Shown piece by piece: positions 10,529 to 19,167 of a DNA stretch of 49,642 nt (position 1 is its first letter; every line of letters starts with the position of its first letter). The stretch is from NCBI GenBank assembly GCA_018816345.1, contig JAHIWG010000002.1, positions 1 to 49,642 on the forward strand, written 5' to 3'. The notes beneath the pieces were generated by a model. The model saw only the letters and a program-made list of their open reading frames with translations, was not told where the DNA came from and did no database searches. The stretch comes from Spirochaetota bacterium. GTDB lineage: Bacteria > Spirochaetota > Spirochaetia > Treponematales > UBA12059. The position numbers and the translations under genes were made by a program.

Positions 10529-12289
10529 CTACCTACCCTCCCCGCCCGTGACAGGCTCGGCGCTCAGGGCCTGGAGCGCCGCGATCTCGGCGTAGAAGCC
10601 GTCGGCCGCGGCGAGCGAGGCGGGCGCGCCTAATTGGGAGAGCCTGCCCGAGTCGAGCACGGCGACGATATCGGCCCTGCGAAGGGTCGATACGCGATTG
10701 GATACGATGATGGTCGTCTTTCCGGCCCTATCGGCGATCAGCGCCTCGATGATGGATTCTTCGGTCTCGGTATCGACGGCGGACAGCGCGTCGTCGAGCA
10801 CGAGGAGCTCTGGATCCCTGACCACCGCGCGGGCTATGGCGACTCGCTGCTTCTGGCCGCCGGACAGAGTCAGGCCGCGCTCGCCTACCACCGTATCCCA
10901 GCCGTGGGAGAAGAGGCGCTTATCCCTATCGAGGGCGCTTATAGCCACGGCCCGCTCGAAGCGTTCCTCGGGAAGGTCGGGATCCGAGAACAGGACGTTC
11001 TCCCGTATCGAGGCCGAGAAGAGGAAGCTGTCCTGCGGCACGAAGCCTATGGCCGACCGTAGCTCTTCCAGCGGATACGAGCCGACGTCCACGCCTCCCC
11101 ATAAGACGGCCCCGCGCGGCGGCTCGACTATACGGGCGAGCGTCTTGCATAGGCTGCTCTTGCCGCTTCCTACCTTGCCGAGCACCCCGAGGGTCTTCCC
11201 GGCGGGCAGGTCTATGGTAATGCCGTCGAGGGCCGGCGCCCGCGCCCCGGGATAGCTTAGGGAGAGGCCGCGGAAGCTGACGCCGCCCTCCGGCCGAGCC
11301 TCCGCGCCGGCGGCTCCTTGGGCGAACCGCGGCTCGGCCTCGGTATCGAGCACCTCGTTGACGCGTTTCAGGCTGGCGGCCCCCCGCTGTATCATGTTCA
11401 CGGTGAACCCGGCGCCGAGCATCGGCCAGATGAGCATCTCGAGGTACGCGAGCATGGCCGCGAGCGAGCCCGGCGTCATCCTATTCTCTATAACGGCGGC
11501 GCCGCCGGCGACGACGAGTACCAGCGTCGTAAGCCCCGCCAGGAAGGATATAAGGGGAAAGAATAGGCCGTTGACCTTGACGAGCCCCATGGAGGCCTTC
11601 TTATAGCCGTCGTTCGCGACCGAGAACCTACGCGCGAACTCGTCCTCCTTCACGAACGACTGAACCACGCGTATCCCCTGCAGGGTCTCCTGCGCGACGG
11701 AGCTCATCTCGGAATACAGCTCCTGTACGCGCTTGAACCGCTTCCCGACGATGCGGCCGAAGGCCACGATCAGGACGGTTATCAAAGGCAACGGCGCGAT
11801 GGTGAGCAACGTCGTCCCGGGGTTCTGGACGAACATGACGGCGAGGATCGCGACGGACATGAACGCGCCGTCGACGAAGGCGACGAAGGCCATGCCCGTC
11901 GCCATCCTGATGGCCTGCATATCGTTAGTGGCGCGGGCCATTATGTCGCCGGCCGAGTTGCCGTGGAAGTACGACGTAGGCAAGGTCATCAGCCTCGCGA
12001 ACAGCCTGTCGCGCAGGGCCGTCTCGATACGCCTCGACGCGCCGTGGATGAAGAAGCGCCAGAGGAAGCGGCCGGACGCAATCGCCCCGGCGGTGAGCGC
12101 CATCGAGAGCCCGATCATGACTATCGCCCGTACGGGCCCCCCGGCGGCGATGGAGTCGACGGCGCGCCGCAGGTACTGCGGCAAGAGCAATTGGGCCGCG
12201 TCGACGGCGACCAGGCAGAGGAGGCCTAGCGCGTATCGCCATCGATAGCGTCTTAGGTACGGCACGAGCGTCTTGAATTCTTTAAGCAT
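10529..12289 (-). CDS. ABC exporter half-transporter with degenerate ATPase site
   Basis: 586 residues: transmembrane domain (about 1-310) and ATPase domain with Walker A GKVGSGKSS, signature LSGGQKQRVAIARA and Walker B LLVLDDALSAVD. The residue after the Walker B Asp is Asp instead of the catalytic Glu, the usual mark of the non-hydrolysing site in heterodimeric exporters. First gene of an operon: this half, the 705-residue half, the NtrC-like regulator. The ATG at 12289 has no Shine-Dalgarno sequence; a TATAGG hexamer ends eight bases upstream, so translation may start on a leaderless message. It faces the TRAP-transporter genes across a 95-base divergent promoter region. Confidence 0.92.
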   Translation of the reverse strand: MLKEFKTLVPYLRRYRWRYALGLLCLVAVDAAQLLLPQYLRRAVDSIAAGGPVRAIVMIGLSMALTAGAIASGRFLWRFFIHGASRRIETALRDRLFARLMTLPTSYFHGNSAGDIMARATNDMQAIRMATGMAFVAFVDGAFMSVAILAVMFVQNPGTTLLTIAPLPLITVLIVAFGRIVGKRFKRVQELYSEMSSVAQETLQGIRVVQSFVKEDEFARRFSVANDGYKKASMGLVKVNGLFFPLISFLAGLTTLVLVVAGGAAVIENRMTPGSLAAMLAYLEMLIWPMLGAGFTVNMIQRGAASLKRVNEVLDTEAEPRFAQGAAGAEARPEGGVSFRGLSLSYPGARAPALDGITIDLPAGKTLGVLGKVGSGKSSLCKTLARIVEPPRGAVLWGGVDVGSYPLEELRSAIGFVPQDSFLFSASIRENVLFSDPDLPEERFERAVAISALDRDKRLFSHGWDTVVGERGLTLSGGQKQRVAIARAVVRDPELLVLDDALSAVDTETEESIIEALIADRAGKTTIIVSNRVSTLRRADIVAVLDSGRLSQLGAPASLAAADGFYAEIAALQALSAEPVTGGEGR

Positions 12290-12297
12290 CGCTGAAT

Positions 12298-12324
12298 CCT
12301 ATACCGCCGCGCCTTGTTTATCAA
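12298..12324 (-). promoter_or_regulatory. Predicted promoter of the ABC exporter operon (leaderless)
   Basis: Minus strand TTGATA (12324-12319), a short 15-base spacer, TATAGG (12303-12298), then eight bases to the ATG. The short spacer makes this weaker than the divergent promoter for tatT. Confidence 0.35.
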
Positions 12325-12349
12325 CGGTCCCGGCTTTAGCCTACCACAG

Positions 12350-12378
12350 TTGACACTAGTCTCGGTTTAATAAATAGT
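12350..12378 (+). promoter_or_regulatory. Predicted promoter of the TatT-TatP-TatQM operon (leaderless)
   Basis: Consensus TTGACA (12350-12355), 17 bases, AATAGT (12373-12378). Only six bases separate the -10 from the ATG at 12385 and no Shine-Dalgarno sequence is present, so transcription should begin at or next to the start codon. Confidence 0.5.
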
Positions 12379-12384
12379 TGTGGC

Positions 12385-13275
12385 ATGATGCACAGAATAC
12401 AGAACGCGTTAGCCTTGGCGGTCGTCGCGGCGGCGACGCTAGGATCTTGCGCCGTCCTAAGGGCCGGCAGCTACGCCACCGAGGTCTTCATGAGGGAAGG
12501 CGACCCCGCGCTCGCCCAGGCCGCCCTTCCAACCATGATGAAAGCGTCCGAGGCCCTCCAGCTCGCGGATCCCCAGAACGAGGGGAAGGCGCTCACCACG
12601 GCCACCTTGTACGTCATGTACGCCAACGCCTTCCTCGACGGCGAGGCCTTCATCCTGCCCGACGAGGAATACGAGCGAAAGCGAGAGCTGTCGCTCAGGG
12701 CCAAGGCGCTCTACCTCAGGGCTACCGCCCTGCTAGTCCCGGCCGTAGAGCGCCGCTATCCCGGCTTCTTCGCCGTAGACTTCGGCGACCCGGGCAAGGC
12801 CGCGCCGGCGCTCGCGAAATTCTCCAAGAAGGACGCGGGCTTCCTCTACTGGAGCGCGGCGGCCATACTCTCGGCGTTCGCCAGCGATCCTATGGACTTC
12901 GAGACCGCCGGCCTGATGGCGGGCGCCCTAGCGCTCTTCGAGCGAGCGCTCGCCCTCGATCCCGATTGGAACGGCGGAAGCCTCCACGAGCTCGGGATCA
13001 CCGTATACGGCTCGCTACCCGCCGACCTAGGCGGCAGCAAGGAAAAGGCCAAGGCCGAGTTCGATGCGGCGGTGGCGGCGACGGGCGGCGCCTCGCCCGG
13101 GCCCTACGTATCCTACGCCTCGTCGGTCTGCGTCGCGCTCGGCGACGCCGAGGGCTTCGAATCGTCCTTGAAGAAAGCCCTGAGCCTCGAAGACAGGCCC
13201 GGCTCGGCGCTTATGGATTCGCTCGCGAGGCGCAAGGCGAGGAGATTACTCGCCGATACAGCGCTATACTTCTAG
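12385..13275 (+). CDS. tatT: TatT-type lipoprotein, TPR partner of a TRAP transporter
   Basis: 296 residues. A lipoprotein signal peptide ends at TLGSC with Cys22 as the lipidated residue. The remainder is Ala-rich and helical with TPR-like repeats, for example ALALFERALALDPDWNGGSLHELG. It is followed by a TRAP solute-binding protein and a fused TRAP permease, the exact gene order of the T. pallidum tp0956-tp0957-tp0958 system. There the T protein is a membrane-tethered trimer that docks the P protein (TPAT system; established in Treponema). The role here is inferred from that arrangement: periplasmic delivery of a probably hydrophobic ligand. A second ATG follows the first directly; either could be used. 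Confidence 0.88.
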   Translation: MMHRIQNALALAVVAAATLGSCAVLRAGSYATEVFMREGDPALAQAALPTMMKASEALQLADPQNEGKALTTATLYVMYANAFLDGEAFILPDEEYERKRELSLRAKALYLRATALLVPAVERRYPGFFAVDFGDPGKAAPALAKFSKKDAGFLYWSAAAILSAFASDPMDFETAGLMAGALALFERALALDPDWNGGSLHELGITVYGSLPADLGGSKEKAKAEFDAAVAATGGASPGPYVSYASSVCVALGDAEGFESSLKKALSLEDRPGSALMDSLARRKARRLLADTALYF

Positions 13276-13310
13276 TATTTCGCACTATACTTGTATTACG
13301 GGAGCAACGC

Positions 13311-14303
13311 ATGAAATTCGCACGAACGGCCCTTATCGCCGCGGCGCTTTTATCCTTGGCCGGGGCGCAGTCGGCCTCCGCCCAGCAGATAATCCTCCAG
13401 ATAGGGTCTACAGCCCCCGTCAACAGCCCGTGGGACCTCGGCCTTAAGAAGCTTGCCGCCGAATGGTCGCGCGTATCGGGCGGCCGCGTGAGGATGGTCT
13501 TCCCTAAGAGCGTCTCGAGCGCCAGCCAGGAAGACCTCATCCAGAAGATGAAATTCACGCTCGACGGCGCGGTCCTCGACACCACCGGGCTGGGTTTCAT
13601 CGAGAACGACGTCTACTTCCTCTCGATGCCTTCGGTCATCAGGAACGACGCCGAGTACGACAAGGCCATGGCCGCCGCCGAGCCCCTTATCCGCCGCAAG
13701 CTCGCCGACCGCTACGAGCTGGTCGCGACGGCCAAGGGCGGATGGATACGCTTCTTCTCCAACCAGCAGATCAGGACCCCCGAAGACCTCCGCAAGGTCA
13801 GGATGGGCGTCAACAGGAATATGGAGTCGATGACCAAGCTGATGCAGTCGATAGGCGTAAGGACGGTCAAGGCCGACTCGTCCTCTACCCTCCTCCAGTT
13901 CAACTCCGGCGCCCTCGACGCGATGTACTCGAGCCCGCTCTTCGTCGGGGCCCTCTGGTCACAGTACAAGCGGGTGGTAAGCCACATGACGCCGTTCTCC
14001 GTCTCCCCGTTCTTCGGGGCTATCCTCGTCAACAAGCGCTCCTGGGATAAGGTCCCCGAGTCCCTTAGGCCCGCGCTCCGCGAATCCGCCGAGCGCGTCT
14101 GCAAGGAGATAGGCGCCGAGGCGGTCAGGCTCGAGGAGGAGGCGATAGCCGCCATGAAGGGCGGGGGCCTCGTGGTCCCGCCCTACTCCGCCGAGGACGC
14201 CGCGGCTTGGGACGCCCTCTACGCGGACAAGATAAAGAACGTCGTCGTCGAGTGGTATTCCCCGGAATTCACGGCCGCGATCTACGCGTCGATGGGGAGA
14301 TAG
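13311..14303 (+). CDS. tatP: TRAP transporter solute-binding protein (DctP/TatP type)
   Basis: 330 residues from ATG 13311, with GGGAG a few bases upstream. The same frame is open far upstream, but that stretch is antisense-like low-complexity sequence overlapping tatT and is rejected. A signal peptide (about 1-24, ending QSASAQQ) precedes a DctP-family fold that starts LQIGSTAPVNSPWDLGLKKL and contains the family region with Arg near VRMVFPK and the NSGALDAMYSSPL segment. The usual DctP Arg that binds carboxylates cannot be assigned with certainty. It should capture the substrate in the periplasm, in complex with TatT, and hand it to the QM permease. The gap to the permease gene is one base. 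Confidence 0.9.
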   Translation: MKFARTALIAAALLSLAGAQSASAQQIILQIGSTAPVNSPWDLGLKKLAAEWSRVSGGRVRMVFPKSVSSASQEDLIQKMKFTLDGAVLDTTGLGFIENDVYFLSMPSVIRNDAEYDKAMAAAEPLIRRKLADRYELVATAKGGWIRFFSNQQIRTPEDLRKVRMGVNRNMESMTKLMQSIGVRTVKADSSSTLLQFNSGALDAMYSSPLFVGALWSQYKRVVSHMTPFSVSPFFGAILVNKRSWDKVPESLRPALRESAERVCKEIGAEAVRLEEEAIAAMKGGGLVVPPYSAEDAAAWDALYADKIKNVVVEWYSPEFTAAIYASMGR

Positions 14304-14304
14304 C

Positions 14305-16185
14305 ATGTCCGAACGTATAGAAGCGAGGCCGCTCCTGGCCGTCGCCGTCTGGGGCGCGGCCGTAGCGGCCGCGGTCCTCGCGCTCGTCCCCGTGCTGGAC
14401 CTCGCCATGGCGAGGCTCCTCTGGAGCGGCTTCCCCGAGGCCGGCCCGCTGACCGAGCACGCTCTCATCGCGCTGACCTTCCTCGCGGCCGCGGCAGCCG
14501 GCATGCAGGGGAAGCACCTCGCGCTCGGGGCGGCGCCCGAGGCCGCCAACGCCTTTACCCGCATAGTAGCCTACCTCCGATCGGGCGCGGCCGCGGCCGT
14601 CGACGTGGTATTGCTGTGCGCGTCGGCGTCGCTACTCCTCATAGGCTTCGAGCCCGGCGACACCGCCTTCGGCATCCCGATGGCGTTTTTCGCCTCGCCA
14701 ATGGCGATCGGGCTTCTGATCATGACCGTATCCGACGTCTGGAGGTCCAAGGGAAGGCTCCGGGCGGCCTCGATCCTCGGGCTCGCCGCGGGGCTCTTCC
14801 TCTCCTCCGCCGCGGTCTCGAATATCCTGTCTTCCTTCGGCGTCTATTCCGAGCTCGTCTCGACTGTCTCCATGGCCGCGGGCTCCTTCTCCCACGCGGC
14901 GGCGGCGCCGCTCATTGCCTTGCTCGTAGCCCTAGCCTTCATGGGCCTCCCCTTGTACGCCGTCATCTCGGGCGCCGCCATGCTCCTGTATCTCGGCTCG
15001 GGTTCAGCGGTGGAGCTTATACCGAGCGAAGCCTACAGCCTCCTCATGAACGACAGCATGCCCGCCATACCCTTGTTCACGCTCGCGGGCTTCGTCCTCT
15101 CCGAGTCAGGAGCGGGCAGGAGGCTCGTCGACGTATTCAGGGAGCTATTCGGATGGCTGCCGGGCGGGGAGGCGTTCGCCGCGGTGCTCGTCTGCGCCTT
15201 CTTCACGACCTTCACGGGGGCCAACGGCGTAGCCATACTCGCGCTCGGCGGCATACTGGCCACGGTGCTCATAGGCTCCGGCTCCTACGACGAGAGCTTC
15301 GCCCACGGATACCTGACCGCCTCCTCGTCGGTAGGCCTATTGTTCCCTCCGAGCATGGCCGTCATAGTCTACGCCGTCAACGCGACGTTCGTGGTCCAGG
15401 GCGAGGCCGCCTTCACGATAGGGGACATGTTCCTCGGCGGCATCATACCCGGAGCCCTGCTCGTGCTGGCGATGGGCGCCATGGGCGTCTTCAAGAGCCT
15501 CAAGACCAGGTCATCGAGGCGGAAATTCGACTCTAAGGCCGCTGCTTCCGCCACCTGGAAGGCGCTGCCCGAGATCCTGATACCGCTCTTCATACTCGTC
15601 ATGTACCTCTCGGGCTTCGCGGGCATAGCCGAGATAGGCGCGATCATCCTCGTCTACGTCGTCGTCGTGGAGGGGCCGATACGCAAGGACCTCGACCTCA
15701 AGGCCATGGCCGCCGCGCTCGGCAAGGCCCTCCCCGTCGCTGGGGGGGCGCTTATAATAATCGCCGCCGCGCGCGGCCTTTCGTTCTACACCATGCAGGC
15801 CGGTCTTCCCGAGCTTTTCTCCGCATGGATGACTTCGGTCGTGTCGTCGCGCCTGGTATTCCTCCTGCTCCTCAACCTCGCCCTGCTCCTCGTGGGCTGC
15901 TTCATGGATATCTTCTCCGCGGTGCTTGTAATTTCCCCGCTGGTCATACCGCTCGGGGCCGCCTACGGCGTCCATCCCGTGCACCTCGGCGTCATCTTCA
16001 TCATGAACCTCTCTATAGGCTTCCTGACGCCCCCCATAGGCATGAACCTGTTCCTCGCCAGCTACGCGTTCGGGAAGCCAGTCATGCGCATCTACAAGGA
16101 CGTGCTGCCGTTCTTCGTGGTCCAGCTCGCAGTGCTCGCGATCGTGACCTGGGTGCCGTGGTTCTCGCTGGTCCTCATGCGGTAA
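14305..16185 (+). CDS. Fused TRAP permease, DctQ-DctM (TatQM)
   Basis: 626 residues, almost entirely hydrophobic. The N-terminal ~190 residues (four helices) correspond to the small DctQ subunit, and the rest (about 195-626) to the large DctM subunit with its repeated helix pattern, PLFTLAGFVLSESG, FTGANGVAILALGG and the late FLTPPIGMNLFLASYAFG block typical of DctM. A Q-M fusion also occurs in the treponemal TPAT systems. The protein should use an ion gradient (Na+ in characterised members) to import the ligand delivered by TatP. The ATG lies one base after the tatP stop. An imperfect intrinsic terminator follows at about 16224-16256. Confidence 0.93.
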   Translation: MSERIEARPLLAVAVWGAAVAAAVLALVPVLDLAMARLLWSGFPEAGPLTEHALIALTFLAAAAAGMQGKHLALGAAPEAANAFTRIVAYLRSGAAAAVDVVLLCASASLLLIGFEPGDTAFGIPMAFFASPMAIGLLIMTVSDVWRSKGRLRAASILGLAAGLFLSSAAVSNILSSFGVYSELVSTVSMAAGSFSHAAAAPLIALLVALAFMGLPLYAVISGAAMLLYLGSGSAVELIPSEAYSLLMNDSMPAIPLFTLAGFVLSESGAGRRLVDVFRELFGWLPGGEAFAAVLVCAFFTTFTGANGVAILALGGILATVLIGSGSYDESFAHGYLTASSSVGLLFPPSMAVIVYAVNATFVVQGEAAFTIGDMFLGGIIPGALLVLAMGAMGVFKSLKTRSSRRKFDSKAAASATWKALPEILIPLFILVMYLSGFAGIAEIGAIILVYVVVVEGPIRKDLDLKAMAAALGKALPVAGGALIIIAAARGLSFYTMQAGLPELFSAWMTSVVSSRLVFLLLLNLALLLVGCFMDIFSAVLVISPLVIPLGAAYGVHPVHLGVIFIMNLSIGFLTPPIGMNLFLASYAFGKPVMRIYKDVLPFFVVQLAVLAIVTWVPWFSLVLMR

Positions 16186-16223
16186 AACCCGCGATACCGT
16201 AGCCGCGCGATCAAGAACGCGCG

Positions 16224-16256
16224 CCCGCTTCCTCTCGCCGGCGGAAGCGGGGCTTT
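16224..16256 (+). terminator. Terminator-like hairpin after the TRAP operon
   Basis: A 9-bp perfect stem CCCGCTTCC/GGAAGCGGG (16224-16232, 16243-16251) with a 10-base loop, followed by a short CTTT. The T tail is weak, so termination may be partial and may allow reading into rnhA. Confidence 0.5.
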
Positions 16257-16290
16257 ACGGCGCCCAAATCATATAGGAGTGGATTAACGA

Positions 16291-16752
16291 ATGAACGCTA
16301 CGTATATCGTGTATAGCGACGGCGCCTGCTCGGGGAATCCCGGGCCGGGCGGATGGGCCTGGGTCTCGCTCGCTAACGGCGAGATCCGCGAGGGCTACGG
16401 CGGAGAGGCCGTGACTACGAATAACAGGATGGAGATAATCGGCGCGACGGAGGGCTTGGCGGCCATCAAGGCGCGCATCGAGACTGGAGACCTGAAACCC
16501 GGCCTCGTCGAGGTTCGCACCGATTCTCAGTACGTCAAGAACGGCGTCACTAGCTGGATAGCCGCCTGGAAGCGCAACGGCTGGCGAACGGCGAGCAAGG
16601 CCCCCGTCAAGAACAAGGACCTATGGGAGCGCCTCGACGCGCTGTCTACGGAACTGCGCGCCCGCTGGACCTGGGTAGAGGGGCACTCGGGAGAGGCCTG
16701 GAACGAGCGCTGCGACGAGCTCGCCCGCCGCGGCGTCGCCGAGAACCGCTAA
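16291..16752 (+). CDS. rnhA: Ribonuclease HI
   Basis: 153 residues, the normal size. It cleaves the RNA strand of RNA-DNA hybrids in the cytoplasm (R-loops, Okazaki primers). The catalytic residues are all visible: Asp10 in SDGACSGNPGPGG, Glu48 in NNRMEI, Asp78 in VRTDSQYV, His132 in EGHSGE and Asp142 in CDELARRG. The basic protrusion region WKRNGWRT is present. A clear AGGAG lies upstream of the ATG. Single gene behind the TRAP operon terminator. Confidence 0.97.
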   Translation: MNATYIVYSDGACSGNPGPGGWAWVSLANGEIREGYGGEAVTTNNRMEIIGATEGLAAIKARIETGDLKPGLVEVRTDSQYVKNGVTSWIAAWKRNGWRTASKAPVKNKDLWERLDALSTELRARWTWVEGHSGEAWNERCDELARRGVAENR

Positions 16753-16770
16753 CCTTTTAGGTACGGCCTT

Positions 16771-16898
16771 GCCGCGGAGGCGCGAAGGCGCGGAGGAGAG
16801 GCAAAAGGAATCGAGAAGGAAAGAGCTATGCCTTCCCGCTCCTTTCGCATCTCTCTCCTCTATCTTGCTCTTGCTCCGTGTCTAAGAGCCTCCGCGGC
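16771..16898. repeat. Long imperfect inverted repeat in the rnhA-omp intergenic region
   Basis: Outer arms of 11 bp, gccgcggaggc (16771-16781) and its complement (16888-16898). Inside them, purine-rich gaggagag..aaaagga..gaagg on the left mirrors pyrimidine-rich ccttcc..tccttt..ctctcctc on the right with small gaps. It lies between convergent genes and could fold into one long hairpin. It has no open frame worth calling and may be a small dispersed element. Confidence 0.5.
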
Positions 16899-16974
16899 CT
16901 CATTCCTCGCCTTCTCTAAGCTGCGCATCTTCTCGTCTACTCGGTAATAAGAATCCCGAATAACGGCGGCTTCC

Positions 16975-18072
16975 TCAGAAGTGCAGGAAGAACTTGACGC
17001 CGGTGAAGAACGAGTCGGCGTCGTACGCGTAGGGCACGGCGGCATCGTCCACGAGCCTTAAGCCGACGATGAAGCTCGCCTGGGCGAACCCTACCAGGTC
17101 GAGGGCCACGCCGCCGCCGGCGGAAGCGAGGAAGCCGGAGGCCTCGGAGTAATTAGCCGAATCGGCGAACCCGGCGTAGTAGCCCGCGTCCACGAACCCG
17201 AACAGGTACGGCACTATCGGATCCAGCACGATCGCCGGGCCTACGAGCCGGACTTCCGCGGTGGCGGCCGACTTGAACGAGGTGTCGTACTTGTTCCAGC
17301 CGTATCCGCGGACGCAGTTGCCTATCGAGTCGCGGAGGCTACGCCCGCCGAACGACTCGTTGACGTAGATCGGAACCGAGGTCCCCGCGGCGTAATCGGC
17401 GCCGAGGAAGCCGGCGAGGTAGACGTTGAACAGGTTCCCGCCGTCGCTGGGCAGGTCGTACACGGGGAGGAAGCCCCTGAGCTGCCCGGAGACGCGCCAG
17501 AAATCCGTCTTCTCGTTAATGAAGCCGGGGCCCCACTCCGCCGTAGCCTCGGCGTAGACGCCCTCCTTGGAACGGTGCCTCGACAGGACGCGCGAATCGT
17601 ACGAGACGCCGGCCATTACCGAGGTCCCGAACATGCCGCGCGCGTCGGAGAACACAGACTCGGAGAGCTCGTTCAGGTAGATGTCGTAGCGCCCGCGATA
17701 GAAGGCGAACGCCTCGAGGAGGTTGTCTCCGTCGTCACGGCGGGAGAAGCCCTGGATAAAGGCGAGCTCCCACTGGAAGTTGGGGGAATAGTACTCGTTC
17801 CCCGCGATGGCGGCCGAAGGGTCTCCCGTTAACGGGTCTCTGACCAGGGAGGCGTTCTCGTAGCCGCCCCCTGCCTTGAGGAACAGCTTGGTGTCGGCCG
17901 CGTCCGAAAGCCCGAGGCCGAGGTAGGTCAAGGATAGGTCTAATCCGCCGGGTATCACGCTATCGAAGAAGCGCACGCCCTCGAAGCCGAAATCAAGTAC
18001 GTCGTCGGCGAACGACGGCGAGATGAACGCGATGGCGGCGATCGCGACGGCTACCGTTTTTCTAAAGCCCAT
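16975..18072 (-). CDS. Omp85-superfamily-like outer membrane beta-barrel without POTRA domains
   Basis: 365 residues. A signal peptide (about 1-22, cleavage near SFADD) leads directly into alternating aromatic/Gly beta strands, and the protein ends in Phe (KFFLHF) as outer-membrane barrels do. Residues 254-257 are VRGY, followed by TAEVRL (271-276) and FGFVDAGYYAG, the spacing and sequence seen in the BamA/TamA/Omp85 C-terminal barrel (the VRGF/Y lid-lock loop and the next strand). No POTRA domain precedes it. Strong AGGAG lies before the ATG. It is 16 bases downstream of fba and probably co-transcribed. The role is unknown: a pore or an insertion factor are both possible. Confidence 0.82.
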   Translation of the reverse strand: MGFRKTVAVAIAAIAFISPSFADDVLDFGFEGVRFFDSVIPGGLDLSLTYLGLGLSDAADTKLFLKAGGGYENASLVRDPLTGDPSAAIAGNEYYSPNFQWELAFIQGFSRRDDGDNLLEAFAFYRGRYDIYLNELSESVFSDARGMFGTSVMAGVSYDSRVLSRHRSKEGVYAEATAEWGPGFINEKTDFWRVSGQLRGFLPVYDLPSDGGNLFNVYLAGFLGADYAAGTSVPIYVNESFGGRSLRDSIGNCVRGYGWNKYDTSFKSAATAEVRLVGPAIVLDPIVPYLFGFVDAGYYAGFADSANYSEASGFLASAGGGVALDLVGFAQASFIVGLRLVDDAAVPYAYDADSFFTGVKFFLHF

Positions 18073-18088
18073 CTTTTTCTCCTGGATA

Positions 18089-19087
18089 TTATGCTTGCCC
18101 GGCCGAGCCGAGGACTTCCTTGTTCTTATGCATATAGAGCTTCTTGAGCTCGTCCCGGGCCGGCCCCAGGTACTTGCGCGGGTCGAATTCCTCGGGCTTC
18201 TCGGCGAATACCTTGCGTATCACGGCGGTCATCGCGAGGCGGCCGTCGGAATCGATGTTGATCTTGCATACCGCGCTCTTGGAAGCCGTGCGCAGCTGCT
18301 CCTCGGGAATGCCGACGGTATCCTTGAGCTTGCCGCCGTACTGCAGGATCATCTTGGTGTACTCGACCGGCACCGATGACGAGCCGTGGAGCACTATCGG
18401 GAAGCCGGGGATACGCTTCTCGATCTCCTTGAGGATGTCGAAGCGGAGGGGCGGAGGGACTAGGATTCCATCGGCGGTGCGGGTGCACTGCTCCGGCTTG
18501 AACTTCATGGCGCCGTGGCTGGTACCGATCGAGATGGCCAGGGAGTCTACGCCCGTCTTCTTGACGAAGTCCTCGACCTCGTCCGGCTGAGTGTAATTGG
18601 AGTGCTCAGACGAGACGTCGTCCTCGACGCCCGCGAGCACGCCGAGCTCGCCTTCTACCGATACGTAATCCTTGCGGGAGTGCGCGTAGTCGCAGACCTT
18701 CTTGGTCAGGGCCACGTTCTCGTCGTACGGCAGGTGCGAGCCGTCGATCATGACGCTGGAGAAGCCGTTCTCGATGCAGTCGACGCATAGCTCGAAGGTA
18801 TCGCCGTGGTCGAGGTGCAGGACTACGGGGATCTTATAGCCTAGCTCGGCCGCGTACTCCACGGCGCCTCTGGCCATATTGCGGAGGAGGTTGGAGTTAG
18901 CGTACTTGCGCGCGCCCGAGGACACCTGCATGATGACGGGGCTCCTCGTCTCTACGCAGGCCTGGATAATCGCCTGCATCTGCTCCATGTTATTGAAGTT
19001 ATAAGCGGGTATGGCGTAGCCGCCGGCTACCGCCTTCTTGAATAGATCCACCGTATTGCATAGTCCCAGTTCTTTGTAGCTCGTCAT
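18089..19087 (-). CDS. fba: Class II fructose-1,6-bisphosphate aldolase
   Basis: 332 residues. Cleaves fructose-1,6-bisphosphate to dihydroxyacetone phosphate and glyceraldehyde-3-phosphate in glycolysis (reversible). The class II zinc site is clear: HLDHGD (catalytic Asp93, zinc ligand His94), SVEGELG, GTSHGAMKF and VLHGSSSVP. The mid-region VEDDVSSEHSNYTQP is typical of the longer class II type found in spirochaetes. An AAGGAG site lies before the ATG and a promoter at 19148-19120. The omp-like gene follows in the same direction. The neighbourhood with two flaA genes matches what I remember around tp0662-tp0664. Confidence 0.96.
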   Translation of the reverse strand: MTSYKELGLCNTVDLFKKAVAGGYAIPAYNFNNMEQMQAIIQACVETRSPVIMQVSSGARKYANSNLLRNMARGAVEYAAELGYKIPVVLHLDHGDTFELCVDCIENGFSSVMIDGSHLPYDENVALTKKVCDYAHSRKDYVSVEGELGVLAGVEDDVSSEHSNYTQPDEVEDFVKKTGVDSLAISIGTSHGAMKFKPEQCTRTADGILVPPPLRFDILKEIEKRIPGFPIVLHGSSSVPVEYTKMILQYGGKLKDTVGIPEEQLRTASKSAVCKINIDSDGRLAMTAVIRKVFAEKPEEFDPRKYLGPARDELKKLYMHKNKEVLGSAGQA

Positions 19088-19119
19088 CGGTTCTCTCCTT
19101 AACGTAGGGTAACAGCTCG

Positions 19120-19148
19120 AGTCTATGGCCCAACCCGACTGTCGTCAA
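19120..19148 (-). promoter_or_regulatory. fba: Predicted sigma-70 promoter of fba
   Basis: Minus strand TTGACG (19148-19143), 17 bases, TAGACT (19125-19120), giving a leader of about 25 bases with a proper AAGGAG. It overlaps the divergent lipoprotein promoter region. Confidence 0.55.
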
Positions 19149-19167
19149 GGGTTAGGGGCTAGCTCCC

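Noticed and set aside
12378-13310. A long continuous frame running through tatT into the TRAP binding-protein gene, suggesting a 641-residue fusion
   Set aside because: The first ~310 residues are an Arg-rich alternative reading of tatT with no domain. The true binding protein begins with its own signal peptide at 13311 behind a Shine-Dalgarno sequence.
16860-17045. Small minus-strand frame ending in the rnhA-barrel gap
   Set aside because: It overlaps the barrel gene, has no start signals, and its C-terminal part comes from the inverted-repeat region.
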